In this document: positions 15,832 to 26,421 of the stretch, piece by piece
Layout of the letters: each line of letters starts with the position of its first letter
Position numbering within the stretch: position 1 is the first letter of the stretch
Source: Gammaproteobacteria bacterium
Lineage (GTDB): Bacteria; Pseudomonadota; Gammaproteobacteria; SZUA-140
Length of the DNA: 49,275 nucleotides
NCBI GenBank assembly: GCA_015492435.1
Contig: WGFB01000103.1
Coordinates: 1-49,275, forward strand
Direction of reading: 5' to 3'
Made by a program: the position numbers and the translations under genes
Notes under the pieces: model-generated
The model's database searches: none
What the model was told of the DNA's origin: nothing
What the model saw: the letters and a program-made list of their open reading frames with translations, nothing else

Positions 15832-16914
15832 TCAGGTGGTGAGCAGGCCGGCGCTGACGCTCTTCAACCCGTCGCGCAGCACGCTGGCGCGCAGGCCATA
15901 TTGCTTCAGGACGAAGGAGGCCGCTGAACTGCGCCGGCCCGTTTCGCAATAGCAGATGTAGCTGATGCCGTTGTCCAGGGACTGGGCGCGCTTGTGCAGA
16001 TCCCGCATGGGGATGTTGAGGCTGCCGGGCAGATGGCCCTGCTGATACTCGGAGGGCAGGCGCACGTCGATCCAGCGCGCGCCGCGGGCGATTTCCTGCT
16101 CGGCCAGGGCATAGTCCTGCCAATGTACGTTGGGCTGCTCCAGCAATTGTATGAAATCCCCCTTGGCGAGGCGCAGCAGGATGCCGTCTGACATCATGGT
16201 GACCGTGGCGTTGCGGGGATTGTTGGAGATGAGCGCGGCCTCGCCGAAGGTGTCGCCCTGGTTCAGTTCCGCGATCTCGATGGATTCCTCGTCGTCGTCC
16301 GGGTTGCGCGTCACCATGGCCACCCCGGCGTCGATCATATAGAAGTAGTCCCCGGGATCGCCCTGACGGATGATGACGTCTCCGGCCTGTACCATGATGG
16401 GCTCCAGGCGGTCGAGGAGGGCCTCGATGTTGGCGGGCGGCAGATTCCGGAAGGTGGGGGATTTGATCATGGCGTTCAGCCACTGGCCCTTGTTGACGGT
16501 GATGATGCCCTGTTCGCACATCACCACTTCCTCGTCGGGGGCGGAGATCTGGCCCCAGGTGAGCAGGGTGTCCAGCAGCTCCTTGTCGACGCGCAGGATT
16601 TCGCAGGGGGTGACGGTCACGGCGGAAAACCGGCGCGGGGTCTCCGCGGCCACCGGGTGGCGCGCATCCTCGCTGCCGCTGTGGAACAGCCGCACCACGT
16701 CGCTGCCGCGTGACGACAGTTCCAGGCTGCCGCTCAACAGGTAAATGGCCTGCTTGTCCGCCTCGCCCTCATGAAAGAGGTATACGCCGGCATTGAGCCG
16801 TTCCCAGACCGATTGCTCGATCAATTGCTGGATCTGATCCCTGGACAGGGATGCGATGGGTTCGAGCCCCGACAGGGCCTCCATATCGACGCGCACTGGT
16901 TGTTGCATGGCCAT
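15832..16914 (-). CDS. Regulatory protein with two cyclic-nucleotide-binding domains and a rhodanese domain
   Basis: I start the gene at the ATG at 16914, 7 bp behind AGGA, giving 360 residues; a longer frame has no ribosome site. The first cNMP-type domain (about 12-130) is degenerate. The second (about 145-265) keeps the phosphate-binding cassette FGEAALISNNPRNATV with its Arg. The C-terminal rhodanese domain (about 270-355) has IDVRLPSEYQQGHLPGS and a catalytic loop with Cys in CYCETGRRS. It probably links a second messenger or redox signal to sulfur transfer. No membrane helix or DNA-binding domain is visible. It is divergent from the DUF3683 oxidoreductase, with 169 bp between starts. 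Confidence 0.85.
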   Translation of the reverse strand: MAMQQPVRVDMEALSGLEPIASLSRDQIQQLIEQSVWERLNAGVYLFHEGEADKQAIYLLSGSLELSSRGSDVVRLFHSGSEDARHPVAAETPRRFSAVTVTPCEILRVDKELLDTLLTWGQISAPDEEVVMCEQGIITVNKGQWLNAMIKSPTFRNLPPANIEALLDRLEPIMVQAGDVIIRQGDPGDYFYMIDAGVAMVTRNPDDDEESIEIAELNQGDTFGEAALISNNPRNATVTMMSDGILLRLAKGDFIQLLEQPNVHWQDYALAEQEIARGARWIDVRLPSEYQQGHLPGSLNIPMRDLHKRAQSLDNGISYICYCETGRRSSAASFVLKQYGLRASVLRDGLKSVSAGLLTT

Positions 16915-17083
16915 ATGTGATTCCTGCGTTTTCCTGTATGTGGGTCCATGTGGACGCCGGTGCGGACCAGAACCCACTGGTTCGCGCGAGTGTTCGGCAT
17001 GGCAAGGCATGCTAAACTTGGGCGTACCGGTAACTCTGCTGATATCATCGGCAGAAATTTCTGAATCTTCACATTTTTGACAC

Positions 17084-20000
17084 ATGACAGCTTCCCCCAC
17101 GGCGCGCATTCGCGAAATCCCCTACAATTACACCTCCTTCTCCGACCGGGAAATCGTCATCCGCTTTCTCGGCGAGGCCCACTGGGAGGTGCTGAACCGG
17201 CTGCGGGGATCCCGCCGCACGGGGCGGTCCGCGCGCATGCTGTTCGAGGTGCTGGGGGACATGTGGGTGGTGAGGCGCAACCCCTACCTGGAAGAGGATC
17301 TGCTGGAGAATCCCGCGCGCTGGCGCTCTCTGGTCCGCGCCCTGCACCACCGGCTCGACCAGATCCAGGCCCGTGCCGACAACAATAAGCTGGCCCTGCA
17401 ACTGCTCGACGCCACGCGCCGGGCGGTGAAGGACTTCGAGGCCTGGCTGCCGCGGCAGCGCGAGCTGCGTCACAAGGCCCTGCGCCGCCTCTCCCGCGTC
17501 ACCCGCCGCGACAACATCCACTTCGGCGGCCTGGCGCGGGTCTCTCACGCCACCGACGCCACCGACTGGCGCGTGGAGCATCCCTTCGTGGTCGTCACGC
17601 CGGACAGCGAGGCCGAGATCCAGCCGGTGGTCAAGGCGTGCATCGAGCTGGGACTCACCATCATTCCCCGCGGGGGCGGGACGGGCTACACGGGGGGCGC
17701 GGTCCCCCTGTTCGCCGAGACGGCGGTGATCAACACGGAGAAGCTGGAGCATCTGGGGCCCGTCACTTCGCGCCGGTTGGAGGGCGTGAAGGACAAGGTG
17801 CCCACGGTGCGCGCCGGCGCCGGCGTGGTGACCCGCCGCGTGGCGGAGCTGGCCGAGGCCCATGGCTTGGTCTTCGCGGTGGATCCCACCTCCCAGGATG
17901 CTTCCACCATCGGCGGCAACGTGGCCATGAACGCCGGCGGCAAGAAGGCCGTGCTGTGGGGCACCACGGTGGACAACCTGGTGTCGTGGCGCATGGTGAC
18001 CCCCGACGCCCGCTGGATCGAGGTGGAGCGCCTCGATCACAACCTGGGCAAGATCCATGAGCAGGAGACGGTGCGCTTCCGCATCACCCGCTATGCCGAG
18101 GACGGCCGCCAGGTGCTGGGCGAGCCCGAGATCCTCTCCCTGCCGGGGCGCCAGTTCCGCCACCAGGGACTGGGCAAGGACGTCACCGACAAATTCCTGG
18201 GGGGGCTGCCCGGGGTGCAGAAGGAAGGCTGCGACGGCTTCATCACCTCCGCCGAATTCATTCTTCACCGCCAGCCGGCCCATACCCGCACCGTGTGCCT
18301 GGAGTTCTTCGGCAGCGATCTCAGGCAGGCCGTCTCTTCCATCGTGGCGATCATCCAGTACTGCGAGTCGCAGGAGGGCATTCTGCTCGCGGGACTCGAA
18401 CACCTGGACGAGCGCTACCTGCGCGCCGTGGACTATTCCACCAAGGCCGCGCGCGCCGAGCTGCCCAAGATGGTGCTGCTGATGGACGTGGCCGGCGACC
18501 ACGAAGAGGCCCTCGATGCCGCGGCGGCGGCCATCGTCCAGATCGCCGTCTCGCGCCAGGCCGAGGGCTTCATCGCCGCCAGTCCCGGCGCGCGGCGGCG
18601 CTTCTGGCTGGACCGGGCGCGCACCGCCGCCATCGCCGCCCACACCAATGCCTTCAAGATCAACGAGGACGTGGTGATCCCCCTGGAGCGCCTGGCGGAA
18701 TACAGCGAGGCCATCGAAATCATCAACATCGAACAGTCCACCCGCAACAAGCTGAAAATGATCGACGCCGTGCGGCGCTTCCTGGACGAGGAGCTGCCGG
18801 CGATGCGCCTGCTGCCGGAGGCGGAGGCCAGCCGCGAGGACGACGCCATCCTGGCCACCAAGGTGGATGCCGCGCGGGAGCGCCTGCGCACGGTCGGGGA
18901 ACGCTGGTCCGAACTCATGACCTGCCTGCAGGCGCCCGCGGAGAGCCGCGCCCATCTGTTCGCGGACGAGGAACTGGAAAGACGGCGCCCCGCCGACCGG
19001 GTCGTGGACCTGTTGTTGCGCCGCGACGCGCGCATCTCCTACCGCCGCGAGGTGGAGCGGCCCCTCAAGGAGATCTTCGGCGGGCGCGAATTCGAGCCGG
19101 TGCACCAGCGCCTGGACGAGATCCACGCCGCGATCCGCTCCGGGCGCCTGTTCGTGGCCCTGCACATGCACGCCGGCGACGGCAACGTGCACACCAACAT
19201 CCCCGTGAACTCCAACGACTACGAGATGCTCCACGAGGCCGAGCGCATCGTGGACCGCATCATGGACATCACCCGCGGCCTGGGCGGCGTGATCTCGGGA
19301 GAGCACGGCATCGGCATCACCAAGGTGCAGTACCTGGACGAGGAAGACCTGGCGGCCTTCGGCGCCTACAAGCGGCGCGTCGATCCCGCGGGAGTCTTCA
19401 ACCGCGGCAAGCTGCTCAAGGGCGCCGGCCTGGACAATGCCTATACCCCGTCGCTGCGCCTGGTGCAGCAGGAGGCCCTGATCCTGGAAGAGAGCGCGCT
19501 GGGCGCCCTCAACGACGAGGTGCGCCACTGCCTGCGCTGCGGCAAGTGCAAGCCCGTCTGCTCCACCCATGTGCCGCGCGCCAATCTGCTCTATTCGCCC
19601 CGCAACAAGATCCTCGCCACGGGCCTGATCCTGGAGGCCTTTCTGTACGAGGAGCAGACACGGCGCGGCGTCTCGGTGCGCCACTTCGACGAGATGCGCG
19701 ACGTGTCCGACCACTGCACCGTGTGCCACAAGTGCCAGCCCGCCTGTCCCGTGGACATCGATTTCGGCGATGTGAGCATCCGCATGCGCCACATACTCAA
19801 GGCGCGCACCGGCCGGCGCGCCAGCCTGGGGACGTGGCTGGCCATGGCCTATCTCAACGCCACCGAGCCCTTCAAGGTGAAGCTGCTGCGCAAGACCGTG
19901 GTGGAGTGGGGCTCACGCCTGCAGCGCCTGGCCTACCAGGCGGCGCGCCGCCTGGCGCCCGCGCGCAAGGAGGCCGCGCCCCCGGCCACCACGGGCAAGC

Positions 20001-20938
20001 CGGACATCCCGGCCCAGGTGATCCATTTCGTGCGCAAGCCCCTGCCGGGCAACCTGCCGTCGCGCACCATCCGCGCCCAGTTGGGACTGGAAGACAACAA
20101 GCGGGTGCCCATCATCCGCGACCCCGCGAAGGCCACCGAGGACGCCGAGGCCGTGTTCTATTTTCCCGGTTGCGGCTCCGAGCGCCTCTTCAGCCAGATC
20201 GGCCTGGCCACCCTGGCCATGCTGTACGAAAAGGGCGTCCAGACAGTGCTGCCGCCGGGCTATCTGTGCTGCGGCTACCCCCAGCGCTCGGGCGGGGACG
20301 AGGCGCGCGGCCGCGCCATCACCACCGCCAACCGGGTGTTGTTCCACCGTGTCGCCAACACCCTCAACTACCTGGACATCAAGACGGTGATCGTGTCCTG
20401 CGGCACCTGCATGGACCAGTTGCTGCTGTATGAGTTTCAGCAGATCTTCCCCGGCTCGCGCCTGCTGGACATCCACGAATACCTGCTGGAGAAGGGGGTC
20501 GCCATCGAGGCCGCCGAAGGGGTGCAATATCTCTATCACGATCCCTGTCACGCGCCCATGAAGTCCCACGATCCCGTTCACGTGGCCTCCACCCTGCTGG
20601 GCCAGGACGTCACCCTTTCCGAGCGCTGCTGCGGCGAGGCGGGGACCTTCGCCGTGTCGCGCCCCGATATCGCCACCCAGGTGCGCTTCCGCAAGGAGGA
20701 GGAACTGGTGAAGGGCATTGCGCGCCTGACGGGCAGGGAGCGGGTGGAACAGGGCGAGGTGAAGCTTCTCACCGCCTGCCCCGCCTGCCAGCAGGGCCTG
20801 TCCCGCTACCGCGACGACACCGGCCTGCAGACGGACTATATCGTGGTCGAACTGGCCAACCGCCTGCTGGGCGGGGACTGGCAGGAGGCTTTCGTGCGCA
20901 AGGCCAGCCAGGGGGGAGTCGAACAAGTCTTGCTATAG
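17084..20938 (+). CDS. DUF3683-type FAD-linked / iron-sulfur oxidoreductase (1284 residues)
   Basis: This very long fusion protein has an N-terminal DUF3683-like segment (about 1-140). A GlcD/LDH-type FAD domain follows from about 180, with [16 protein letters not shown] and [25 protein letters not shown]-terminal FAD-oxidase cap follows, including [19 protein letters not shown] and [14 protein letters not shown]. Next come two [4Fe-4S] clusters, [11 protein letters not shown] (about 816-826) and [12 protein letters not shown] (about 880), and a GlpC/HdrB-like tail with [27 protein letters not shown] and CCGEAGTF. By architecture it oxidises a 2-hydroxyacid such as lactate or glycolate and passes electrons through Fe-S centres. 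No membrane helix is present. The substrate is unknown. Confidence 0.88.
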   Translation: MTASPTARIREIPYNYTSFSDREIVIRFLGEAHWEVLNRLRGSRRTGRSARMLFEVLGDMWVVRRNPYLEEDLLENPARWRSLVRALHHRLDQIQARADNNKLALQLLDATRRAVKDFEAWLPRQRELRHKALRRLSRVTRRDNIHFGGLARVSHATDATDWRVEHPFVVVTPDSEAEIQPVVKACIELGLTIIPRGGGTGYTGGAVPLFAETAVINTEKLEHLGPVTSRRLEGVKDKVPTVRAGAGVVTRRVAELAEAHGLVFAVDPTSQDASTIGGNVAMNAGGKKAVLWGTTVDNLVSWRMVTPDARWIEVERLDHNLGKIHEQETVRFRITRYAEDGRQVLGEPEILSLPGRQFRHQGLGKDVTDKFLGGLPGVQKEGCDGFITSAEFILHRQPAHTRTVCLEFFGSDLRQAVSSIVAIIQYCESQEGILLAGLEHLDERYLRAVDYSTKAARAELPKMVLLMDVAGDHEEALDAAAAAIVQIAVSRQAEGFIAASPGARRRFWLDRARTAAIAAHTNAFKINEDVVIPLERLAEYSEAIEIINIEQSTRNKLKMIDAVRRFLDEELPAMRLLPEAEASREDDAILATKVDAARERLRTVGERWSELMTCLQAPAESRAHLFADEELERRRPADRVVDLLLRRDARISYRREVERPLKEIFGGREFEPVHQRLDEIHAAIRSGRLFVALHMHAGDGNVHTNIPVNSNDYEMLHEAERIVDRIMDITRGLGGVISGEHGIGITKVQYLDEEDLAAFGAYKRRVDPAGVFNRGKLLKGAGLDNAYTPSLRLVQQEALILEESALGALNDEVRHCLRCGKCKPVCSTHVPRANLLYSPRNKILATGLILEAFLYEEQTRRGVSVRHFDEMRDVSDHCTVCHKCQPACPVDIDFGDVSIRMRHILKARTGRRASLGTWLAMAYLNATEPFKVKLLRKTVVEWGSRLQRLAYQAARRLAPARKEAAPPATTGKPDIPAQVIHFVRKPLPGNLPSRTIRAQLGLEDNKRVPIIRDPAKATEDAEAVFYFPGCGSERLFSQIGLATLAMLYEKGVQTVLPPGYLCCGYPQRSGGDEARGRAITTANRVLFHRVANTLNYLDIKTVIVSCGTCMDQLLLYEFQQIFPGSRLLDIHEYLLEKGVAIEAAEGVQYLYHDPCHAPMKSHDPVHVASTLLGQDVTLSERCCGEAGTFAVSRPDIATQVRFRKEEELVKGIARLTGRERVEQGEVKLLTACPACQQGLSRYRDDTGLQTDYIVVELANRLLGGDWQEAFVRKASQGGVEQVLL

Positions 20939-20939
20939 C

Positions 20940-20969
20940 CTTGACCTGAATCCACGGATTCAGGTTTGA
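20940..20969. repeat. Hairpin repeat, copy 2 (ACCTGAATCC...GGATTCAGGT)
   Basis: A perfect 10-bp inverted repeat, ACCTGAATCC (20944-20953) and GGATTCAGGT (20956-20965), starts 2 bp after the stop of the DUF3683 gene. The 30-bp block matches 991-1020 with few differences. It may act as a transcript-end hairpin, but no U-tract follows. Confidence 0.55.
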
Positions 20970-21065
20970 TCCATCACGCGGAGACGATCAGCTATCTTCG
21001 AAGAGTGGCTGTCGTCCCCGCTCAACGCCGGTATTTCAGGGAGGAGAGAGGGGTATGCGAAGCTT

Positions 21066-23423
21066 GTGACAAAACTGACTGGATTCATCCCTGCCTATGC
21101 CCGCTGGATCATACGCTGGCGCTGGCTGGTGGTGATGGCATGCCTGCTGGTGGCGGCGGTCGCCGGATATGGACTGAAAAACTTTGCCTTTACCGCCGAT
21201 TACAAGGTGTATTTCAGCCAGGACAATGCCGAGCTGATCGCCTTCCAGAAATTCGAGGATACCTACACCAACAGCGAGAACATCCTCTTCGTCCTGCAGC
21301 CAGGGGACAAGGATGTGTTCACCCGCGATACGCTGGCCATCGTCAGGCAACTGACCGAAGACGCGTGGCAGATACCCTATGCCATCCGTGTGGACTCCAT
21401 CACCAATTACCAGCATACCGAGGCCGATGGTGATGACCTGATAGTGGCCGACCTGGTGGAGGACCCGCGGGCGCTGGATGCCGCCGGCCTGGCCCGGGTC
21501 CGTACCGTGGCCCTGAACGAGCCGGTGCTGGCGGGACGGCTCATTGCCTATGACGGCGGCACCACCGGCATCTCGGTGACCCTGCAGTTTCCCGGCGCGG
21601 ACCATACCGAGCACCTGCCCAAGGCCGTGGCCTATGCTGAAGATCTGGTCGCCAGGCTGCGCGCCGACCATCCTGATTTGACGGTGGGGCTCACCGGCGT
21701 GGCTATTTTCAGTGCCGCGGAGATCCAGGTCAGCAAGCAGGATTCCTATGAGCTGGTGCCGGTGATGTACGGGCTGATGATCGCCCTGCTGCTGGTACTG
21801 CTGCGCTCGGTGTCGGGTACCGTGACCACGCTTCTGGTGGTCAGCCTGTCGGTGCTCACCGCGCTGGGGCTGATGTCCTGGTTCGGCATCAAGATGAACG
21901 CATCCACAGCGCTGGCGCCGATTATCATCCTGACCCTGGCCATCGCTGACAGCGTGCACATCCTTCTGGCCGCGTTTCAGGAGATGCGCGCCGGCCGTAC
22001 CAAGCAGGATGCACTAGTGGAGAGCCTGCGTATCAATGCCGAGCCGGTGTTTCTGACCACGCTGACCACGAGTATCGGCTTTTTGAGCCTCAATTTTTCC
22101 GACTCACCGCCATTCAACGACCTCGGCAATATCGCCGCCATCGGGGTTATCGCCGCCTGGTTGTTTTCCATGAGCTTCCTGCCGGCGTTGATGGCCATAC
22201 TGCCGTTTCGGGTGCGCGCGCAGACCGGGGGCAGGCGCCTGGCCATGGATCGCTTCGGGGATTTCGTGGTGGCGGGGCGCGTGCCGCTGTTCTGGGGCAT
22301 GATGAGCCTGACCCTGGTCAGCATCGCCTTCATCCCGCGCCTCGAGTTGGATGACCGTTTCATCCAGTGGTTCGATCACAGCGTGCCGTTTCGCGTGGAC
22401 ACGGATTTTGCCACCGCCAATCTGACCGGCCCGTACACGCTGGAGTTCTCCATCGGCTCCGGCGAGTCCGGCGGGATCTCGGAGCCCGGCTATCTGCAAC
22501 GCCTGGAACGCTTTGCCAACTGGCTGCGCGGCCAGCCGGAGATTACCCACGTCAACAGCTTCAGCGATGTGATGAAGCGCCTGAACAAGTCCATGCACGG
22601 TGACGACCCGGACTGGTACCGGTTGCCCGAGCAGCGCGAGCTGGCGGCCCAGTATTTGTTGTTATACGAAATGTCCCTGCCCTATGGGCTGGACCTCAAC
22701 AGTCAGATCGACCTGGACAAGTCCGCGAGCCGGCTGACGGTCACCCTGGATACGCTGCCGCAGAAACAGATCATCGCGGTGATCGAACGCAGCGAGGCCT
22801 GGCTGCAGGCCAACATGCCGCCGGTGATGCAGGCCAGGGCCACCGGCACCATCGTGATGTTCGTGAACCTGGCCATGCGCAACATCATCGGCATGCTGAG
22901 TGGCACCGCGCTGGCCTTCGTGCTGATTTCGGTGACACTGATGTTCGCACTGCGCAGCGTGCGCCTGGGCCTGATCAGCCTGATCCCGAATTTCATCCCG
23001 GTGATGATCACCTTCGGCCTGTGGGCCATTTTCGTCGGCAAGATCGGCATCATCGCGTCCATGATCACCGCCACCAGCATGGGGCTGATCGTCGACGACA
23101 CGGTGCACATCCTCAGCAAGTACCGCCGCGCCAAGCGGGAGCACGGCGCCGGTACCCACGATGCCATTCGCTACAGTTTTTCCCACGTGGGCAGGGCCCT
23201 GTGGGTGACCACCGTGGTGATGGTCGCCGGGTTCCTGGTGCTGGCCTTTTCCAGTTTCAAGCTGAACGTGGATATGGGCATACTCACCGCCATGGTATTG
23301 AGTATCGCCCTGGTGATGGACTTCCTGCTGCTGCCGGCCCTGTTGATGTTCATGGACAGGGACAAACAATGCGATTGCGCCACCTGCCGTGTGGAAGCAA
23401 CCGGGCCTGGAATCACGCGCTGA
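21066..23423 (+). CDS. RND-superfamily (MMPL-type) exporter
   Basis: The 785-residue protein has the two-fold RND design. There is an N-terminal helix (about 15-37), a periplasmic domain, then a bundle of helices (about 230-390) with TALAPIIILTLAIADSVHIL, repeated in the second half (about 610-770) with TATSMGLIVDDTVHILSKYRRA. The conserved acidic residues in ADSVH and DDTVH are the proton-relay positions of this family. It resembles the hydrophobe/lipid exporters (MMPL, HpnN-like, YdgH) rather than AcrB, being shorter and lacking the docking domain. No membrane-fusion partner is adjacent. The GTG start overlaps the stop of a 4-codon frame (21055-21069) that lies behind the strong GAGGAGAGAGG site. 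Confidence 0.85.
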   Translation: MTKLTGFIPAYARWIIRWRWLVVMACLLVAAVAGYGLKNFAFTADYKVYFSQDNAELIAFQKFEDTYTNSENILFVLQPGDKDVFTRDTLAIVRQLTEDAWQIPYAIRVDSITNYQHTEADGDDLIVADLVEDPRALDAAGLARVRTVALNEPVLAGRLIAYDGGTTGISVTLQFPGADHTEHLPKAVAYAEDLVARLRADHPDLTVGLTGVAIFSAAEIQVSKQDSYELVPVMYGLMIALLLVLLRSVSGTVTTLLVVSLSVLTALGLMSWFGIKMNASTALAPIIILTLAIADSVHILLAAFQEMRAGRTKQDALVESLRINAEPVFLTTLTTSIGFLSLNFSDSPPFNDLGNIAAIGVIAAWLFSMSFLPALMAILPFRVRAQTGGRRLAMDRFGDFVVAGRVPLFWGMMSLTLVSIAFIPRLELDDRFIQWFDHSVPFRVDTDFATANLTGPYTLEFSIGSGESGGISEPGYLQRLERFANWLRGQPEITHVNSFSDVMKRLNKSMHGDDPDWYRLPEQRELAAQYLLLYEMSLPYGLDLNSQIDLDKSASRLTVTLDTLPQKQIIAVIERSEAWLQANMPPVMQARATGTIVMFVNLAMRNIIGMLSGTALAFVLISVTLMFALRSVRLGLISLIPNFIPVMITFGLWAIFVGKIGIIASMITATSMGLIVDDTVHILSKYRRAKREHGAGTHDAIRYSFSHVGRALWVTTVVMVAGFLVLAFSSFKLNVDMGILTAMVLSIALVMDFLLLPALLMFMDRDKQCDCATCRVEATGPGITR

Positions 23424-23470
23424 GCATTGTGGAAAACCGCGCCGTCTCTGAGGGTTTAATATGATTGGGT

Positions 23471-23671
23471 CTACTTGCGCATCAGCCAGAACAGCAGGCT
23501 CAGCACGATACTGATAATGATCCCCGTGGTAATGGGAAAATAGAAACGGAAGTTTTCCTGCTCCACCACGATATCGCCGGGCAGGCGGCCGAGGCCGGAT
23601 TTCTGCAGCCAGGGCCACAGGAGACCCAGCAGGACCAGGATGATGCCGATGGTGATGAGCGTCTTCTGCAT
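23471..23671 (-). CDS. DUF2905 small membrane protein
   Basis: This 66-residue protein has two transmembrane helices (about 5-22 and 46-64) separated by the DUF2905 signature GRLPGDIVVEQENFRFYFPI. Its function is not established. It lies 30 bp downstream of rpiA on the same strand and is probably co-transcribed with it. Confidence 0.88.
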   Translation of the reverse strand: MQKTLITIGIILVLLGLLWPWLQKSGLGRLPGDIVVEQENFRFYFPITTGIIISIVLSLLFWLMRK

Positions 23672-23701
23672 GATACCCTCTCTGCAGTGACGAACCCGGG
23701 G

Positions 23702-24358
23702 TCAGGTGAGCTTGGTAACGCCGTCCTCCCCGCCCAGCAGCAGTACGTCGGCGGGCCGGTTGGCGAACAGGCCGTTGGTGACCACGCCGGCGATCTGGTT
23801 GAGGGCGGTCTCCAGCTTGGCGGGTTCCATGATCTGCATGTTGTGGACATCCAGGATGATGTTGCCGTTGTCCGTGGTGAAACCCTCCCGCAGCACGGGT
23901 TGTCCTCCCAGTTTGACGATTTCCCGCGCCACGTAGCTGCGCGCCATGGGGATGACCTCGATGGGCAGGGGGAAGGCGCCGAGAATGTCCACCAGCTTGG
24001 AGTCGTCGGCCACGCACACGAAGGTGCGGCTGGCCGCGGCGACGATCTTCTCCCGCGTCAGGGCGCCGCCGCCGCCCTTGATGAGCTGCAGGTAGCGGTT
24101 GCTCTCATCGGCGCCATCCACGTAGACGGGCAGCTCCACCACCTCGTTGAGATCCATGACCAGGATGCCATGGGAGCGCAGGCGTTCGGCCGTGGCCTCC
24201 GAGCTGGCCACCGCGCCGTCGATGCGGTGCTTGATGCCGGCCAGGGCATCGATGAAGTGGTTGGCCGTGGAGCCCGTGCCCACGCCCACCACGGAGCCGG
24301 CCTCCACGTACTCCAGCGCCGCCTCGGCCGCCATTTTTTTCATGTCGTCCCGTGTCAT
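23702..24358 (-). CDS. rpiA: Ribose-5-phosphate isomerase A
   Basis: I choose the ATG at 24358, 7 bp after a perfect AGGAGA site, giving 218 residues (E. coli RpiA has 219). The upstream in-frame ATG at 24379 has no ribosome site. Substrate and catalytic motifs are [13 protein letters not shown] near 24-36, DGADE near 81-85, [12 protein letters not shown] near 93-104 (catalytic Glu and Lys), and the C-terminal [15 protein letters not shown]. It interconverts ribose- and ribulose-5-phosphate in the pentose-phosphate or Calvin pathways. Divergence from ilvA is a common gammaproteobacterial order. Confidence 0.96.
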   Translation of the reverse strand: MTRDDMKKMAAEAALEYVEAGSVVGVGTGSTANHFIDALAGIKHRIDGAVASSEATAERLRSHGILVMDLNEVVELPVYVDGADESNRYLQLIKGGGGALTREKIVAAASRTFVCVADDSKLVDILGAFPLPIEVIPMARSYVAREIVKLGGQPVLREGFTTDNGNIILDVHNMQIMEPAKLETALNQIAGVVTNGLFANRPADVLLLGGEDGVTKLT

Positions 24359-24473
24359 GTTGCTCTCCTTCAGTATCACTTGCCGTCAATGATAACCAGC
24401 ACGCGCTGACTTGTCATGGTGTTTGCATTGCGTACATCGTGCAATACGCCAGGCAAGCTGATAAGTTATAGCC

Positions 24474-25988
24474 ATGAAAAACCAATATCTGAATAAAATC
24501 CTCAAGGCGCGGGTCTACGACGTGGCCGTGGAGACCCCGCTGGACCCCATGAAAATCCTCTCGGAGCGCCTGGATAACCAGGTGCTGCTCAAGCGCGAGG
24601 ACCTGCAGCCGGTGTTTTCCTTCAAGCTGCGCGGCGCCTACAACAAGATCGTGCATCTGAATACCGCCGCGAAGAGCAAGGGCGTCATCGCCGCCTCGGC
24701 CGGCAATCACGCCCAGGGTGTGGCCCTGTCGGCACAGAAACTGGGCATCAAGGCCCTCATCGTCATGCCGCGCACCACGCCGGGCATCAAGGTGGAGGCG
24801 GTGCGCCGCATGGGTGCCCGGGTGGTGCTGTTCGGGGACACCTATGACGAGGCCTGCGAGCATGCACGTGAACTGGCGAAGGAAAACGGCATGACCTTCA
24901 TCCATCCCTACGATGATCCCGACGTCATCGCCGGGCAGGGCACCATCGCCGCGGAGATCCTGCATCACGGCGCCGAAAATATCCACGCCATCTTCGTGCC
25001 CGTGGGCGGCGGCGGCCTGCTGGCCGGGGTGGCGGCCTATGTGAAGGCCCTCTATCCACGCATCAAGGTGATCGGCGTGGAGCCGGACGACGCGCCCTGC
25101 CTGTACGAGGCCCTGAAACGCAAGCGCCGCGTGGTGCTGGACCAGGTGGGGATTTTCGCCGATGGTGTTGCCGTGCGCCAGGTGGGCAAGGAGCCCTTCC
25201 GCGTGGCGCGCGCCTGCGTCGACGATGTGGTGCTGGCCTCCACGGATGAGATCTGCGCCGCGATCAAGGATATTTTCGATGACACCCGCTCCATTGCCGA
25301 GCCGGCCGGTGCCCTGGCTCTGGCCGGTCTGAAGAAGTACGTGCAGCGGCGGCGCCTGCGCAACAAGCGCCTCATCGCCATCGACAGCGGCGCCAATACC
25401 AATTTCGACCGCCTGCGCCATGTGGCGGAGCGCGCCGAGATGGGCGAGCGCCGCGAGGCCCTGCTGGCGGTGACCATCCCCGAGCAGCCGGGCAGTTTTC
25501 TGCGCTTCTGCCGCATTATCGGCAAGCGCAGTATCACCGAGTTCAATTATCGTTATGCCGACGATCAGGATGCCCATGTCTTCGTGGGTATCCAGCTCAA
25601 TCATGGGGATGAGGAAAAGAATGAGGTGGTGCGTCACCTGCGGGAAAAACACTATCCGGTCATTGATATGACGGAAAATGAAATGGCCAAGCTGCATATC
25701 CGTTACATGGTGGGCGGGCATGCGGCCAATGTGGACGATGAGAATCTTTACCGTTTCCAGTTCCCGGAGCGCCCCGGCGCCCTGCTGGATTTTCTTGCCT
25801 GCATCGGGCAGCGCTGGAACATCAGCCTGTTCCACTACCGTAACCACGGCGCGGCTTATGGACGTGTCCTGGTGGGGATACAATTGCCAGCGGAGGACAA
25901 GGCGGAATTCCAGTCCTTTCTGGAGACGCTGGGCTATGATTTCTGGGACGAGACCGGCAATGCGGTGTATAAGCTTTTTCTGGGATAG
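24474..25988 (+). CDS. ilvA: Biosynthetic threonine ammonia-lyase (threonine deaminase)
   Basis: The 504-residue length fits the long biosynthetic form. A PLP fold-type II catalytic domain (1 to about 320) carries the Schiff-base lysine in FSFKLRGAYNKI (Lys51), SAGNHAQGVAL and the phosphate loop PVGGGGLLAG. Two tandem ACT-like regulatory domains follow (about 330-400 and 425-500; EQPGSFLRFCRIIG and ERPGALLDFLACIG). It converts threonine to 2-oxobutyrate and is normally inhibited by isoleucine. ilvE, which acts later in the same pathway, lies at the far right of the window. Confidence 0.96.
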   Translation: MKNQYLNKILKARVYDVAVETPLDPMKILSERLDNQVLLKREDLQPVFSFKLRGAYNKIVHLNTAAKSKGVIAASAGNHAQGVALSAQKLGIKALIVMPRTTPGIKVEAVRRMGARVVLFGDTYDEACEHARELAKENGMTFIHPYDDPDVIAGQGTIAAEILHHGAENIHAIFVPVGGGGLLAGVAAYVKALYPRIKVIGVEPDDAPCLYEALKRKRRVVLDQVGIFADGVAVRQVGKEPFRVARACVDDVVLASTDEICAAIKDIFDDTRSIAEPAGALALAGLKKYVQRRRLRNKRLIAIDSGANTNFDRLRHVAERAEMGERREALLAVTIPEQPGSFLRFCRIIGKRSITEFNYRYADDQDAHVFVGIQLNHGDEEKNEVVRHLREKHYPVIDMTENEMAKLHIRYMVGGHAANVDDENLYRFQFPERPGALLDFLACIGQRWNISLFHYRNHGAAYGRVLVGIQLPAEDKAEFQSFLETLGYDFWDETGNAVYKLFLG

Positions 25989-26003
25989 GAAGGACCGGCA
26001 GTC

Positions 26004-26405
26004 ATGATACGCAAGATTTCCTTGTTGTTTGCCGCGGGCTGTCTTGGCGGCCTGCTCAACAGCCTGACCGTGTGGGGGTTCGGCGTGGCCGAGATCACCA
26101 CGGCCCAGGGTGTCAAGATCGCGCCCCAGCTCACGCCCGCGTGGCTCTATCCGCGCATCGTCTGGGGCGGCATCTGGGGCATGTTATTCCTGATTGCCTG
26201 GCGCCAGCAGGCCTGGTTGCTGCGCGGGCTGCTGTTCAGTCTCGGGCCGACCCTGGTGCAATTGTTCATTGTGTTCCCCTACAAGGCACAGAAAGGCATG
26301 GCGGGCCTGGAGCTGGGCGAACTCACCCCCGCCTTCGTGGTGTTTTTCAACGCCGTGTGGGGAATCACCACCGCCTGGTGGATCAGGCTGACTCGCGCCG
26401 CGTAA
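26004..26405 (+). CDS. Hypothetical four-helix inner-membrane protein
   Basis: The 133-residue protein has four predicted membrane helices, at about 5-28, 50-66, 70-90 and 105-128. I do not recognise a functional family with confidence; similar small integral membrane proteins occur in proteobacteria without assigned role. It begins 15 bp after ilvA and ends 16 bp before the alpha/beta hydrolase, so all three are likely one transcript. The start ATG follows AGGAAGGACC. Confidence 0.7.
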   Translation: MIRKISLLFAAGCLGGLLNSLTVWGFGVAEITTAQGVKIAPQLTPAWLYPRIVWGGIWGMLFLIAWRQQAWLLRGLLFSLGPTLVQLFIVFPYKAQKGMAGLELGELTPAFVVFFNAVWGITTAWWIRLTRAA

Positions 26406-26421
26406 CCCCGGGCGGACTTCC

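Noticed and set aside
16845-16880. tRNA T-loop-like GGTTCGAGCCCC
   Set aside because: It lies inside the coding sequence of the cNMP-rhodanese gene and no cloverleaf can be drawn around it.
17069-19792. 907-codon open frame on the minus strand opposite the DUF3683 gene
   Set aside because: It is an antisense shadow of strong codon bias at third positions; no ribosome site and no recognisable domains.
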